Assembly: GCA_902518835.1 (NCBI GenBank)
Contig: CABYHH010000002.1
Location: 1 to 64,000, forward strand
Direction: 5' to 3'
Source: an uncultured Pelagibacteraceae bacterium
Lineage (GTDB): Bacteria > Pseudomonadota > Alphaproteobacteria > Pelagibacterales > Pelagibacteraceae
DNA length: 64,000 bases
Shown one piece after another: positions 1 to 9,886 of this stretch. Both the position numbers and the translations under genes were made by a program. Positions within the stretch are counted from its first letter, which is position 1. Each line of letters opens with the position of its first letter. Under the pieces are notes generated by a model. It was not told where the DNA came from and did not search any database. It saw nothing but the letters and a program-made list of their open reading frames with translations.

Positions 1-1156
1 ATTAAGAGATAAAAATGTAGCACCTAGGTTAGTCCCAATAATACCTGACGAGGCTAGGACATTTGGCATGGAGGGTTTTTTTCAGAAAGTAGGAATTTAC
101 GCTCATGAGGGTCAAAAATATGAACCAGAAGACTCTGCTCAACTAAGCTCTTATCGAGAAGAGAAAAGTGGGCAAGTTTTAGAGGAAGGCATTACGGAAG
201 CAGGTGCAATGTCCTCTTGGATTGCTGCTGGTACATCCTACACAAATCATGACATAGAGATGATTCCCATTTATTTATTTTATTCAATGTTTGGTTTTCA
301 AAGAATAGGGGATTTTGCTTGGGCTGGTGCAGATAGTCAATCGAGGGGTTTTTTAATAGGGGCTACTGCTGGAAGGACTACATTAGCAGGGGAAGGACTT
401 CAGCATCAAGACGGTCACAGTCATTTACTGGCATCTACTATACCAAATTGTATTTCATATGATCCAACTTTTCATTATGAGCTTGCTGTCATTTTTAGAG
501 AAGGTCTAAGAAGAATGCACGAAAAAAATGAAAATATTTTTTATTATATAACTACCATGAATGAAAATTATTCTCACCCAGAAATGCCGAAGGATAAAAA
601 ATGTGAGGATGGCATTCTTAAGGGTATGTATAAAATAAAAGAATTCAATAAACATAAGAAAACAAAAATTCAATTTTTAGGTTCAGGTACAATTCTTAGA
701 GAAATGATTGCTGGGGCTGAAGTATTACAGAATGAATATAATATAGATAGCGAGGTTTGGAGCGTGACAAGTTTTAATGAACTAAGAAGGGAGGGTTTAG
801 AAACAGAAAGATATAATTTGTTAAATCCAGACAAAGAGCAAAAAATCTCATATGTTGAGCAATGTTTGGGTAAAAGTGAAGGTCCAATATTAGCAGCTTC
901 CGATTATATGAGAATGAATTCCGATCAAATAAGACCTTATATTAAAAAAAGTTTTTATTCATTGGGAACAGATGGTTTTGGAAGAAGCGATACGAGAAAA
1001 AATTTAAGAAAATTTTTTGAGGTAGATAAAGAACATATAGTTGCTTATGGTTTAAGTGTTTTAGCAAAAGAACAACTTTTAGCATCTAAATATGCAACTG
1101 AAGCAATTAGAAAGTATAAAATAGATCCAGACAAACCGATGCCAACTAAACTATAA
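1..1156 (+). CDS. aceE: Pyruvate dehydrogenase E1, homodimeric AceE type (C-terminal part)
   Basis: This is the C-terminal part of the thiamine-diphosphate-dependent E1 that decarboxylates pyruvate for acetyl-CoA synthesis. The ORF track starts it at an internal ATG (68), but the frame is open to the window edge and reads PIIPDEARTFGMEGFF, a signature of homodimeric AceE. LQHQDGHSHLLASTIPN and YYITTMNENY are further AceE signatures. About 385 residues of an expected ~890 are present, so the gene starts outside the window. The stop lies one base before the aceF start, so the two are co-transcribed. The identity is very secure; the window edge causes the truncation. Confidence 0.97.
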   Translation, partial: LRDKNVAPRLVPIIPDEARTFGMEGFFQKVGIYAHEGQKYEPEDSAQLSSYREEKSGQVLEEGITEAGAMSSWIAAGTSYTNHDIEMIPIYLFYSMFGFQRIGDFAWAGADSQSRGFLIGATAGRTTLAGEGLQHQDGHSHLLASTIPNCISYDPTFHYELAVIFREGLRRMHEKNENIFYYITTMNENYSHPEMPKDKKCEDGILKGMYKIKEFNKHKKTKIQFLGSGTILREMIAGAEVLQNEYNIDSEVWSVTSFNELRREGLETERYNLLNPDKEQKISYVEQCLGKSEGPILAASDYMRMNSDQIRPYIKKSFYSLGTDGFGRSDTRKNLRKFFEVDKEHIVAYGLSVLAKEQLLASKYATEAIRKYKIDPDKPMPTKL

Positions 1157-1157
1157 T

Positions 1158-2087
1158 ATGTCATTAAACGATTATTTATTGGTATCAGCCTCTCCTAAAG
1201 TAAGAAAATTTGCAAGAGAGCTAGGGGTTGACATAAATAAAGTCTCAGGAAGTGAAAGTCGAGGAAGGGTCACAGAGGAAGATGTAAAATCATTTGTTTT
1301 AAAAAAGTCAAATCAAAATAAAAATGAGGTTCAATTAAAAGAGAATGAAAAAATAGAAATTGAGTATTCACACACAGAGTTTGGCGAGGTCGAAATTAAA
1401 GACATACCAAGGGTTAAAAAACTTTCATCAAAATATTTGATGAACTCTTGGTCTAATATTCCTCATGTGACAAATCACGATGAGGCAGATATTACCGAAA
1501 TGGAAGAATTTAGAAGTTCACTTAAAGATATTTATACTGGTGAAAAAAAGAAAATTACCCCATTGGCATTTATAGTTAAGGCTCTTACCGCTTCGCTTAA
1601 AAAATTTCCAAACTTTAATTCCTCAATTGATGAAATTGAAAAAGGAAAAATGACTTTAAAAAAGTATTATCATATTGGTATAGCAGTAGATACGCCACAT
1701 GGTCTGATGGTTCCAAAATTAAGAAATGCAGACGACAAGAAAATTTCTTTTATAGGAAATGAATTAAAAAAGTTAAGTAATCAATGCAGGAATCTTAAGA
1801 TCGAAAAAAAAGAATTATTTGGAGGTTCAATGACCATTACAAGTCTTGGTGGAATTGGTGGTTCATTTTTTACTCCAATCATAAATTTTCCAGAGGTTGC
1901 TATTCTTGGAGTTGGTAAATCGGAAAAAAAACAAGTTTTTAAAGATGGTAAATTTGTTACTAGGGTTATGTTACCACTCTCATTATCTTATGATCATCGA
2001 ATTATTGATGGAGCCGAGGCAGCACGTTTTAATAATGATCTTAAGGAAAATTTAGGAAAAAACTTTGCATATAAACTAGCTTTTTAA
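1158..2087 (+). CDS. aceF: Dihydrolipoamide acetyltransferase (PDH E2) lacking a lipoyl domain
   Basis: This is the E2 acyltransferase of the pyruvate dehydrogenase complex. The 309-residue protein starts almost directly with the peripheral subunit-binding domain (about residues 9-47, SPKVRKFARELGVDINKVSG). A charged linker follows, then the catalytic domain (about 75-309) with the active-site motif SYDHRIIDGAE (His280, Asp284). Family members normally carry one to three N-terminal lipoyl domains with a DKA lysine motif. None is visible here, and there is no room for one because aceE ends one base upstream. The lipoyl group must come from another subunit, perhaps an E3 with a lipoyl domain (inference). 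The catalytic residues look intact. Confidence 0.93.
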   Translation: MSLNDYLLVSASPKVRKFARELGVDINKVSGSESRGRVTEEDVKSFVLKKSNQNKNEVQLKENEKIEIEYSHTEFGEVEIKDIPRVKKLSSKYLMNSWSNIPHVTNHDEADITEMEEFRSSLKDIYTGEKKKITPLAFIVKALTASLKKFPNFNSSIDEIEKGKMTLKKYYHIGIAVDTPHGLMVPKLRNADDKKISFIGNELKKLSNQCRNLKIEKKELFGGSMTITSLGGIGGSFFTPIINFPEVAILGVGKSEKKQVFKDGKFVTRVMLPLSLSYDHRIIDGAEAARFNNDLKENLGKNFAYKLAF

Positions 2088-2104
2088 AAAAAAAAGAGAT
2101 TATC

Positions 2105-3007
2105 ATGACAAGAACTATTTCATTATTAAGTGCTTTATTATGCACCTTCATTTGGGGCACAACTTTTATTGCACAAGATACTGGAATGGATGATATTGGT
2201 CCTTTTACTTTTAACTCAGTCCGATTTTTTGTAGGTTTTTTGGCAATCTTACCTTTTGCATTTTATTTTGAGTATGGAAAAGCTAAATTAGAATTAAGCT
2301 TAGATTTAAAAACCTTCTCTTTTTTTTCATTTTTAATTGGGTCTTCTCTTTTTTTAGGATCTGCCTTACAACAGGTAGCATTACTTTATACTGATGTCGC
2401 AAACGCGGCTTTTTTTACAATTTTCTATGTTCCACTTGTACCAATAATAATTTTTTTATTTGTAAAAAAATCAATTCATTGGAGTATCTGGCCATCAGTA
2501 ACTTTGTGTCTTGTTGGTGGATACTTATTAACAAATTTTTATGATGCCACCATAAGGTTAGGAGATGGACTTGTTATTTTGGGTGCTTTTTTTTGGAGTA
2601 CCCATATTATTTTTGTTGGTATTATTATAAAAAAATTTAATCTTCCATTAACTATTGGTGCTGTTCAAACATTAATAGTTGCATTTTTTTCTTTTATTGT
2701 AGGTTTTTTTTATGAAGAATTTATTTTACAAAATATAATGAATGAAATTGACTCAATTCTTTATGCAGGAATTCTGTCGGGGGGAATTGCATTTGTTTTA
2801 CAAATTTATGCACAACAAAATATTACCCCTGCCCCTGCTGCAATAATTTTTTCATTAGAGGGAGTTTTTGCAACTATAGCTGCGTGGTTTTTACTTGATC
2901 AAATTTTAGGTGTAAGCAACGTTTGGGGTTGTATATTTATTTTAGGTGGTGTTTTATTATCTCAATTACTTCCAATTTTAAAAAAGAAATCTAATAATAT
3001 ATTATGA
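2105..3007 (+). CDS. EamA/DMT family transporter, 10 membrane segments
   Basis: A 300-residue integral membrane protein of the drug/metabolite transporter superfamily. Two EamA repeats of about five hydrophobic helices each are visible, with the early LCTFIWGTTFIAQD stretch and a late APAAIIFSLEGVFATI helix typical of the second repeat. Members export amino acids, metabolites or drugs across the inner membrane; the substrate cannot be told from sequence. It follows aceF by 17 nt on the same strand and may share its transcript. Its 3' end overlaps the convergent uppP gene by 17 nt. Confidence 0.88.
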   Translation: MTRTISLLSALLCTFIWGTTFIAQDTGMDDIGPFTFNSVRFFVGFLAILPFAFYFEYGKAKLELSLDLKTFSFFSFLIGSSLFLGSALQQVALLYTDVANAAFFTIFYVPLVPIIIFLFVKKSIHWSIWPSVTLCLVGGYLLTNFYDATIRLGDGLVILGAFFWSTHIIFVGIIIKKFNLPLTIGAVQTLIVAFFSFIVGFFYEEFILQNIMNEIDSILYAGILSGGIAFVLQIYAQQNITPAPAAIIFSLEGVFATIAAWFLLDQILGVSNVWGCIFILGGVLLSQLLPILKKKSNNIL

Positions 3008-3758
3008 ACAATATAGTTATAGCTAATAATATTCTATAGATAACAAATAAATTTAAAGAAAATTTATTAATAAATATTAGAAAGTATTTTACTGTAAGAT
3101 AAGAAAATATAAATGATAAAATAATTGAAATAAAAATTAAAAAATTAAAATTTAATGATTGATTCAAAGCATCCTTAAGCCCTAGAAAACTAGCTCCTGC
3201 TAAAGCAGGAATAGATAATAAAAAAGAAATTTTACTTGAGTCAACCCGATTAAATTTTAAAAATCTTGCGGCAGTAATAGCTATACCTGCCCTACTAACA
3301 CCTGGTATCAAAGCAAGAATTTGAAAAAGACCTATTATAATTATTATTTTAACATTCAAATTCTTATTAATATTTTGATCTGTTTTTCTTTGATCAGAAA
3401 AAAAAAGGATAACCCCAAAAAATAACGTAGCAAATGCTATAATTTTTACATTTCTTAATAGATATATCAGTTCAGAAGAATGAAGTATGTAGCCGAAAAT
3501 AATCACTGGTAATGATCCAATGATAATTAATTTTAAAAGTTTTTTATTTTGACTGAAATCGAGTAAGTCTTTTTTGAAATAAAACAAAATCGCAAAAAGA
3601 GACCCGAGGTGTAGACTTATGTCAATTAATAAAGAGCTTGTTTTAAAGTTGTAAAAATTAGAAACTAAGATTAGGTGAGCGGAGGAGCTTATTGGAAGAA
3701 ATTCAGATATTCCTTGAATTGCAGACAGTATTAGAATTTCTATAAAATCTGTTAACAT
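2991..3758 (-). CDS. uppP: Undecaprenyl-diphosphatase UppP/BacA
   Basis: A 255-residue polytopic membrane phosphatase that converts undecaprenyl diphosphate to the monophosphate, recycling the lipid carrier for peptidoglycan and polysaccharide synthesis. Both family motifs are visible: the N-terminal QGISEFLPISSSAHL and the PGVSRAGIAITAARF stretch, a variant of the usual PGxSRSG. Length is near the usual 260-275. It is convergent with the EamA transporter (17-nt overlap) and divergent from gltD across about 180 nt. Confidence 0.95.
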   Translation of the reverse strand: MLTDFIEILILSAIQGISEFLPISSSAHLILVSNFYNFKTSSLLIDISLHLGSLFAILFYFKKDLLDFSQNKKLLKLIIIGSLPVIIFGYILHSSELIYLLRNVKIIAFATLFFGVILFFSDQRKTDQNINKNLNVKIIIIIGLFQILALIPGVSRAGIAITAARFLKFNRVDSSKISFLLSIPALAGASFLGLKDALNQSLNFNFLIFISIILSFIFSYLTVKYFLIFINKFSLNLFVIYRILLAITILFIIYY

Positions 3759-3913
3759 TTAATTGTCGTAACTCAAAAAATGTTCATTTTAAACAATTCG
3801 ATTAAATCATATTAGGTATGCAAAAAAAAAAATTACTAAATTTTTCGCCAAATATTGCTATATTTAGGTCATATATATTGACATAAATAATCCTTTTACT
3901 AAAAAAAATACTG

Positions 3914-3919
3914 TATAAT
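3914..3919 (+). promoter_or_regulatory. Possible -10 element for gltD-gltB
   Basis: A perfect TATAAT lies 22 nt before the gltD start. No good -35 box sits at 16-18 nt; a TTGACA occurs 30 nt upstream, which is too far for sigma-70 spacing. The position fits a short 5' leader. Confidence 0.35.
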
Positions 3920-3941
3920 CTAGCTTAGAAAACAATATCTT

Positions 3942-5381
3942 ATGACTGATAAAATGCTAAAATTCGTAAAAATAGGTCAACAAACACCACCTAAAAGAGA
4001 GATTAAAGACAGAAAAGATGATTTTAATGAAATTTATAATGAATTTATCACCAAAAAAGCTGAGGAGCAATCAAGCAGATGTTCCCAATGTGGAGTTCCT
4101 TTCTGTCAAGTTCATTGCCCACTAAGTAATAATATACCTGATTGGTTAAAATTAACTGCTGAAGGAAGATTAAAAGAGGCATATGAATTGTCACAAAGCA
4201 CAAATAATATGCCAGAAGTTTGTGGAAGAATTTGTCCACAAGACAGACTTTGTGAGGGAAACTGCGTTATTGAACAATCCGGACATGGAACCGTTACTAT
4301 TGGTTCAGTTGAAAAATACATAACAGATACCGCCTGGGAAAAAGGTTGGGTTAAACCGATTGAGGTAAAATTTGAAAAAAATCAAAGTGTTGGGATAATT
4401 GGAGCGGGGCCTGCAGGATTGGCCGCAGCAGAACAATTAAGAAAAAATGGTTATAAGATTACTGTTTATGATCGCTATGATCGTGCAGGTGGATTATTAA
4501 TTTATGGTATACCAAATTTTAAGCTAGAGAAACATGTTGTTGAAAGAAGAACTAAAATATTAGAGGAGGGTGGAATAGAGTTTGTCCATAATTTTGAGGT
4601 TGGTAAAGATGCAACTTTAGATCAATTAAGAAAAAAACATGATGCAATTTTAATTGCTACAGGAGTTTACAAATCAAGAGAAATAAATTTACCTGGAAAT
4701 GATTTAAATAACATTTTTCCTGCGATGGAGTTTCTAACTGCATCAAATAAAAAAGGCCTAGGTGATAAAGTAGAACTATTTGATAAAGGTATATTAAATG
4801 CTGAGGGCAAAGATGTAATTGTTATTGGTGGAGGTGATACAGCTATGGATTGTGTTAGAACCTCTGTTAGACAAAAAGCTAAATCTGTAAAATGTCTTTA
4901 TAGACGAGATAAAGTGAATATGCCTGGATCAGCTAGAGAAGTATCAAATGCCGAGGAAGAAGGTGTAGAATTTGTATGGCTCTCAAGTCCAAAAGAATTT
5001 AAAGGTAAAAATAAAGTTGAAAAAATAATTGTTGATCGTATTCAATTAGGTGAACCCGACGACTCAGGAAGAAGAAAACCCGAGATAAAAAAAGGATCCG
5101 AATTTGAGGTAAAAGCAGATTTGGTCATAAAAGCATTAGGTTTTGATCCAGAAAATCTTCCACAATTATTCGACGCACAAGAATTACAGGTTACAAAATG
5201 GGGAACTATTAAAACTGATTTTGATACTTTAGAAACTAATATTAAAGGTGTTTTTGCTGCTGGTGACATAGTTAGAGGTGCATCATTAGTTGTTTGGGCA
5301 ATAAAAGATGGAAGAGACGCAGCGATAGGTATTAAAAATTATCTTGAAAATATTGAAATTAAAAAAACGAAAGTAGCTTAG
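3942..5381 (+). CDS. gltD: Glutamate synthase (NADPH) small subunit
   Basis: This is the beta subunit of GOGAT, which passes NADPH electrons through FAD and Fe-S clusters to the large subunit so that 2-oxoglutarate and glutamine give two glutamates. N-terminal cysteine motifs for the 4Fe-4S clusters are visible (CSQCGVPFCQVHCPL and CGRICPQDRLCEGNC). They are followed by a GAGPAGLAAAEQL dinucleotide-binding motif and a second one, VIGGGDTAMDC. The 479-residue length is standard. Its TAG stop shares one base with the gltB start, so translation is probably coupled. The order gltD before gltB is the reverse of that in E. coli. Confidence 0.97.
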   Translation: MTDKMLKFVKIGQQTPPKREIKDRKDDFNEIYNEFITKKAEEQSSRCSQCGVPFCQVHCPLSNNIPDWLKLTAEGRLKEAYELSQSTNNMPEVCGRICPQDRLCEGNCVIEQSGHGTVTIGSVEKYITDTAWEKGWVKPIEVKFEKNQSVGIIGAGPAGLAAAEQLRKNGYKITVYDRYDRAGGLLIYGIPNFKLEKHVVERRTKILEEGGIEFVHNFEVGKDATLDQLRKKHDAILIATGVYKSREINLPGNDLNNIFPAMEFLTASNKKGLGDKVELFDKGILNAEGKDVIVIGGGDTAMDCVRTSVRQKAKSVKCLYRRDKVNMPGSAREVSNAEEEGVEFVWLSSPKEFKGKNKVEKIIVDRIQLGEPDDSGRRKPEIKKGSEFEVKADLVIKALGFDPENLPQLFDAQELQVTKWGTIKTDFDTLETNIKGVFAAGDIVRGASLVVWAIKDGRDAAIGIKNYLENIEIKKTKVA

Positions 5382-8300
5382 TGAAAAATTACAATAAAAA
5401 TTTTAAATTATTAAAGAAAAATCATATTTATTCTGAAGATATGGAACATGATGCCTGTGGAGTAGGACTAATAGCTTCGACGGAAGGAAAGAAATCTAGA
5501 TCTGTTGTTGATTATGGAATTGAAGCATTAAAAGCAGTTTGGCACAGAGGAGCTGTAGATGCTGATGGAAAAACAGGTGATGGAGCAGGAATACATTTAG
5601 AAATTCCTAAAGATTTCTTTATAGAAAAGGTTGAAGTTACCGGTCATGATTATGATAATTCTGAAATTTGTGTAGGAATGATTTTTCTCCCAAGAAATGA
5701 TTACTCAACCCAAGAAAGTTGTAAAACTATTGTTGAAAGTGAATTGACAAAAAATGATTTTAGCATTTACGGTTGGAGACAGGTTCCGGTAAACCCAAAA
5801 GTTTTGGGAGAAAAAGCTTTTCAAACGATGCCGGAAATCATTCAGGTATTATTTAGACCCAATGACCAAAATCTTTTGGATAAAGAACTGGAAAGAAAAA
5901 TATATGAAACTAGAAAAAGAATTGAAAATAAAGCTTTTGAAGCGTCGTTAAATAATTTTTACATATGCTCAATGAGCTCAAAATCAATTATTTATAAAGG
6001 GATGTTCCTAGCTGAGGCTATATCAGATTTTTATTTAGATTTATTGGACAAAAGATTTATTTCAAGGTACGCGATTTTTCATCAAAGATTCTCGACAAAT
6101 ACTGCGCCAAGTTGGAGCTTGGCTCAACCCTTTAGGGCTGTTGCACATAACGGGGAAATTAATACTTACAAAGGAAATAAAAATTGGATGAAAGTCCACG
6201 AGGAAGAGATGAACAGTCCGCTCTTCGAAAATATTGAGAATTTGAAGCCTGTAATACAAAAAGGAGTGTCCGACTCAGCTGCTTTAGACAATGTATTTGA
6301 GCTGCTGAATAAATCTGGTCAACCAGCCCCTTTAGCAAAATTGATGTTGATCCCAGATGCTTGGTCAAAAAAGAACAAAACTTTGCCCAAAAGTCATCAA
6401 CAACTTTTCAATTTTTTAAATAGCACCATGGAACCATGGGACGGACCAGCTGCAATCGCAGCTACTGATAATGAGTGGGTAATTGCAGCAAATGATAGAA
6501 ATGGATTAAGACCACTAAGATATGCAATTACAAAAGACAAATTACTTTTTGCAGGCTCGGAAACAGGTATGATTGAATTAAACGAAAAAAAAATTTTATC
6601 AAAAGGAAGATTGGGTCCAGGAGAAATTATTGGTGTAAGAATCGAGAAAGGAAAAGTTTTTTCAAACGATCAAATAAAAGATTTTTTAGCGAAAGAATAC
6701 AAACATTTTAATTCGCAGATAATAGATTTAGATGAAAAACTTATTATATCTAATGAAAAAAATAATTTTGAAGGAGAAGATCTAAGAAGAAGACAACATA
6801 CTTTTGGAATTAGTTTAGAAGATCTAGAATTAATCTTACATCCCATGGCAGAAGATGCAAAAGAAGCAACAGGATCAATGGGTGACGATACTCCTTTAGC
6901 TGTTCTGTCTGATAAATATAGACCATTATATCATTTCTTTAGGCAAAATTTCAGTCAGGTAACAAATCCTCCAATTGACTCATTGCGTGAAAATAAAGTT
7001 ATGAGCTTAAAAACCAGATTTGGAAATTTAGGTAATATTATTGATTTTGATACTCTTACCAAAGAAAATATTTATGTTTTAAATAGTCCAATATTATCAA
7101 ATTCACAATTTATTAAATTTATTAATTTTTTTGGTCAGAACTCTAAAACGATTGATTGCTCCTTTTCAAAGAATGAAACTTTGAGCATTGCTCTCGAAAG
7201 AATTCAAAGAGAGTCAGAAATTTCAGTTAGAAAAGGTGTTACCCAAATTATATTGAGTGATAAAGAAATTTCTTCTGAGAGGTTACCAATGCCAATGTTA
7301 TTATGTGTTGGTGCTATAAATTCTTTTTTAATCAATAGAAAGTTAAGAGGATATGTATCAATTAATGTTCAATCTGGTGAAGCCTTGGACACGCACTCAT
7401 TCGCGACGTTAATTGGTGTTGGTGCAACTACGGTAAACCCATATTTAGCTTTCGATAGTCTTTATCAAAGATACGAGAAAAAGTTGTTTGGACAATACAG
7501 TTTTGATGATTGTGTAGAGAGATATATTAAATCTGTTAATGCTGGTCTTCTTAAGATTATGTCAAAAATGGGTATTTCCGTGATAAGTTCTTATAGAGGC
7601 GGATGTAATTTTGAAACTGTAGGATTAAGCAGAACTATTGTAGATGACTATTTTCCAGGCGTAACATCTAAAATTTCTGGTATTGGACTTATAGGCATTG
7701 AAAAAAAAATTCGTCAAATTCATAAAGAGGCTTTTGAAAGTACAAATACAGTATTACCAATAGGAGGTATTTACAGATATAGAAAAAATGGTGAAACACA
7801 TCAATACCAAGGAAGGCTAATTCATTTATTGCAAAGCGCTGTAGGATCCAATTCATATTCTGCATATAAAAGATATGCTGAGGGAATATATAATTTACCG
7901 CCGATAAATTTAAGAGACTTAATTGATTTTAGAAAAAAAAAATTAGGATCATCAATAGATATTAAATATGTAGAGCCTGTAGAAAAAATTTTGAAAAGAT
8001 TTGGTAGTGGGAGTATGTCTCATGGTGCGCTATCTAAAGAAGCACATGAAACATTGGCAATAGGAATGAATCGTATAAAAGGTGCTTCATGTAGCGGTGA
8101 AGGTGGTGAAGATGAGAAAAGATTTAAAGTTTTAAATAATGGTGACAGCGCAAACTCAAGAGTAAAACAAATTGCATCTGCAAGATTTGGGGTAACTGTA
8201 AATTATTTAAATAACTGTAATGAAATAGAGATAAAAATAGCGCAAGGTGCAAAACCTGGTGAGGGTGGTCAACTTCCTGGATTTAAAGTAACTGATGAGA

Positions 8301-9886
8301 TAGCTAAATTAAGACATTCAACACCAGGAGTAACTTTGATTTCACCACCACCTCATCATGATATTTATTCAATAGAGGATTTAGCCCAATTAATTTATGA
8401 CTTAAAACAGATAAATCCTCATGCGCGAGTTGGGGTAAAATTAGTGGCATCATCTGGAGTTGGAACAATTGCTGCTGGAGTAGCTAAAGCAAAAGCGGAT
8501 ATTATTTTAATCTCAGGTCATAATGGTGGCACAGGTGCCACTCCTCAAACAAGCGTTAAATATGTTGGTATTCCTTGGGAGATGGGTCTCACTGAAGCCA
8601 ATCAAGTACTTACATTAAATAATTTAAGGCATAAGGTGACTTTAAGAACTGACGGTGGGATCAAAACTGGAAGAGATGTAGTCATAGCTGCAATGATGGG
8701 AGCTGAGGAATATGGTGTTGCAACTACAGCTTTGGTTGCTATGGGATGTATTATGGTCAGACAATGTCATTCAAATACATGTCCTGTTGGAGTTTGCACC
8801 CAAGATGAAAAATTAAGAGAGAAGTTTAATGGTACTCCAGATAAAGTGGTGAATTTATTTACTTTTATAGCATCGGAGGTCAGAGAAATTTTAGCTAAAA
8901 TAGGGTTTAAGTCTTTAAATGATATTATTGGAAGAACAGATTTGTTAATGCAAGTTAGCAAAGCTTCACCAAATTTAGATGATTTAGATTTAAATCCTTT
9001 ATTTGTTCAAGCAGATTCAGGAAATAATAAAAGGTATTGTGAAGATTTAAAGATCAATAATGTACCGGATACATTAGACCAAAAAATATGGCCTGAGATA
9101 GAAAGATCTTTAGATAGGAAAGAAAAAATAGATAAAGAATTTTTGATTAAAAATACCAATAGAGCAGTTGGAACTAGAATTTCCCATCATCTTTATAAAA
9201 AATATGGATATGAAAGTTTAAATGAAAATTTCTTAACACTTAATTTCAAAGGTTCTGCAGGACAATCATTCGGAGCTTTCTCTTGTAAGGGGTTAAAACT
9301 AGTTCTCAAAGGAGATGCCAACGATTATGTTGGTAAAGGATTGTCGGGAGCTACGATTTCTATCAGTTTACCTGATGAAAGTAATTTAATTTCAAACGAA
9401 AATACAATTATCGGAAATACAGTCTTATATGGAGCTACATCTGGAAAACTATATGCCGCTGGTCAGGCTGGAGATAGATTTGCCGTAAGAAACTCTGGTG
9501 CCATAACTGTTGTCGAAGGATGTGACTCTAATGGCTGTGAATACATGACAGGTGGTACTGCTGTTATTTTAGGAAATGTGGGTGATAACTTTGCGGCTGG
9601 TATGACAGGAGGAATGGCATTTATTTATGACAAATCAAATGTATTTGAAAGAAAAGTAAATCCAGAATCTGTTATTTGGCAAAATGTTGAAACTGATTTT
9701 TGGAAAAATTATTTAAAAAACTTAATCTTGGAACATTCAAACGAAACGAAATCTTTATTTTCACAAAACATAATTTCAAATTTTGATGATGAAATAAAAT
9801 ATTTTGTTCAAGTTTGTCCTAAAGAAATGGTAGATAAAATATCTAATCCCCTTTCTTTAAAATCTAAAGTTAAAAGAGTTAGTTAA
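5381..9886 (+). CDS. gltB: Glutamate synthase (NADPH) large subunit
   Basis: A 1501-residue alpha subunit of glutamate synthase. It begins with GTG overlapping the gltD stop. A short propeptide precedes the class II glutamine amidotransferase nucleophile, Cys26 in HDACGVGL. Next come the central domain, the FMN-binding synthase domain (GSGSMSHGALSKEAHE, SGHNGGTGATP) with the 3Fe-4S cysteines in MVRQCHSNTCPVGVC, and the C-terminal beta-helix GXGXG domain. All four domains appear intact and the length matches the family. The 3' end overlaps a convergent hydrolase gene by 8 nt. Confidence 0.97.
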   Translation: MKNYNKNFKLLKKNHIYSEDMEHDACGVGLIASTEGKKSRSVVDYGIEALKAVWHRGAVDADGKTGDGAGIHLEIPKDFFIEKVEVTGHDYDNSEICVGMIFLPRNDYSTQESCKTIVESELTKNDFSIYGWRQVPVNPKVLGEKAFQTMPEIIQVLFRPNDQNLLDKELERKIYETRKRIENKAFEASLNNFYICSMSSKSIIYKGMFLAEAISDFYLDLLDKRFISRYAIFHQRFSTNTAPSWSLAQPFRAVAHNGEINTYKGNKNWMKVHEEEMNSPLFENIENLKPVIQKGVSDSAALDNVFELLNKSGQPAPLAKLMLIPDAWSKKNKTLPKSHQQLFNFLNSTMEPWDGPAAIAATDNEWVIAANDRNGLRPLRYAITKDKLLFAGSETGMIELNEKKILSKGRLGPGEIIGVRIEKGKVFSNDQIKDFLAKEYKHFNSQIIDLDEKLIISNEKNNFEGEDLRRRQHTFGISLEDLELILHPMAEDAKEATGSMGDDTPLAVLSDKYRPLYHFFRQNFSQVTNPPIDSLRENKVMSLKTRFGNLGNIIDFDTLTKENIYVLNSPILSNSQFIKFINFFGQNSKTIDCSFSKNETLSIALERIQRESEISVRKGVTQIILSDKEISSERLPMPMLLCVGAINSFLINRKLRGYVSINVQSGEALDTHSFATLIGVGATTVNPYLAFDSLYQRYEKKLFGQYSFDDCVERYIKSVNAGLLKIMSKMGISVISSYRGGCNFETVGLSRTIVDDYFPGVTSKISGIGLIGIEKKIRQIHKEAFESTNTVLPIGGIYRYRKNGETHQYQGRLIHLLQSAVGSNSYSAYKRYAEGIYNLPPINLRDLIDFRKKKLGSSIDIKYVEPVEKILKRFGSGSMSHGALSKEAHETLAIGMNRIKGASCSGEGGEDEKRFKVLNNGDSANSRVKQIASARFGVTVNYLNNCNEIEIKIAQGAKPGEGGQLPGFKVTDEIAKLRHSTPGVTLISPPPHHDIYSIEDLAQLIYDLKQINPHARVGVKLVASSGVGTIAAGVAKAKADIILISGHNGGTGATPQTSVKYVGIPWEMGLTEANQVLTLNNLRHKVTLRTDGGIKTGRDVVIAAMMGAEEYGVATTALVAMGCIMVRQCHSNTCPVGVCTQDEKLREKFNGTPDKVVNLFTFIASEVREILAKIGFKSLNDIIGRTDLLMQVSKASPNLDDLDLNPLFVQADSGNNKRYCEDLKINNVPDTLDQKIWPEIERSLDRKEKIDKEFLIKNTNRAVGTRISHHLYKKYGYESLNENFLTLNFKGSAGQSFGAFSCKGLKLVLKGDANDYVGKGLSGATISISLPDESNLISNENTIIGNTVLYGATSGKLYAAGQAGDRFAVRNSGAITVVEGCDSNGCEYMTGGTAVILGNVGDNFAAGMTGGMAFIYDKSNVFERKVNPESVIWQNVETDFWKNYLKNLILEHSNETKSLFSQNIISNFDDEIKYFVQVCPKEMVDKISNPLSLKSKVKRVS

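Noticed and set aside
3841-3919. Possible sigma-54 site (TCGCCA-AATA-TTGCT) and a TTGACA/TATAAT pair upstream of gltD
   Set aside because: The sigma-54 match lacks the invariant GG, and the TTGACA to TATAAT distance is 30 nt, far from 16-18. Only the -10 was kept as a weak call.
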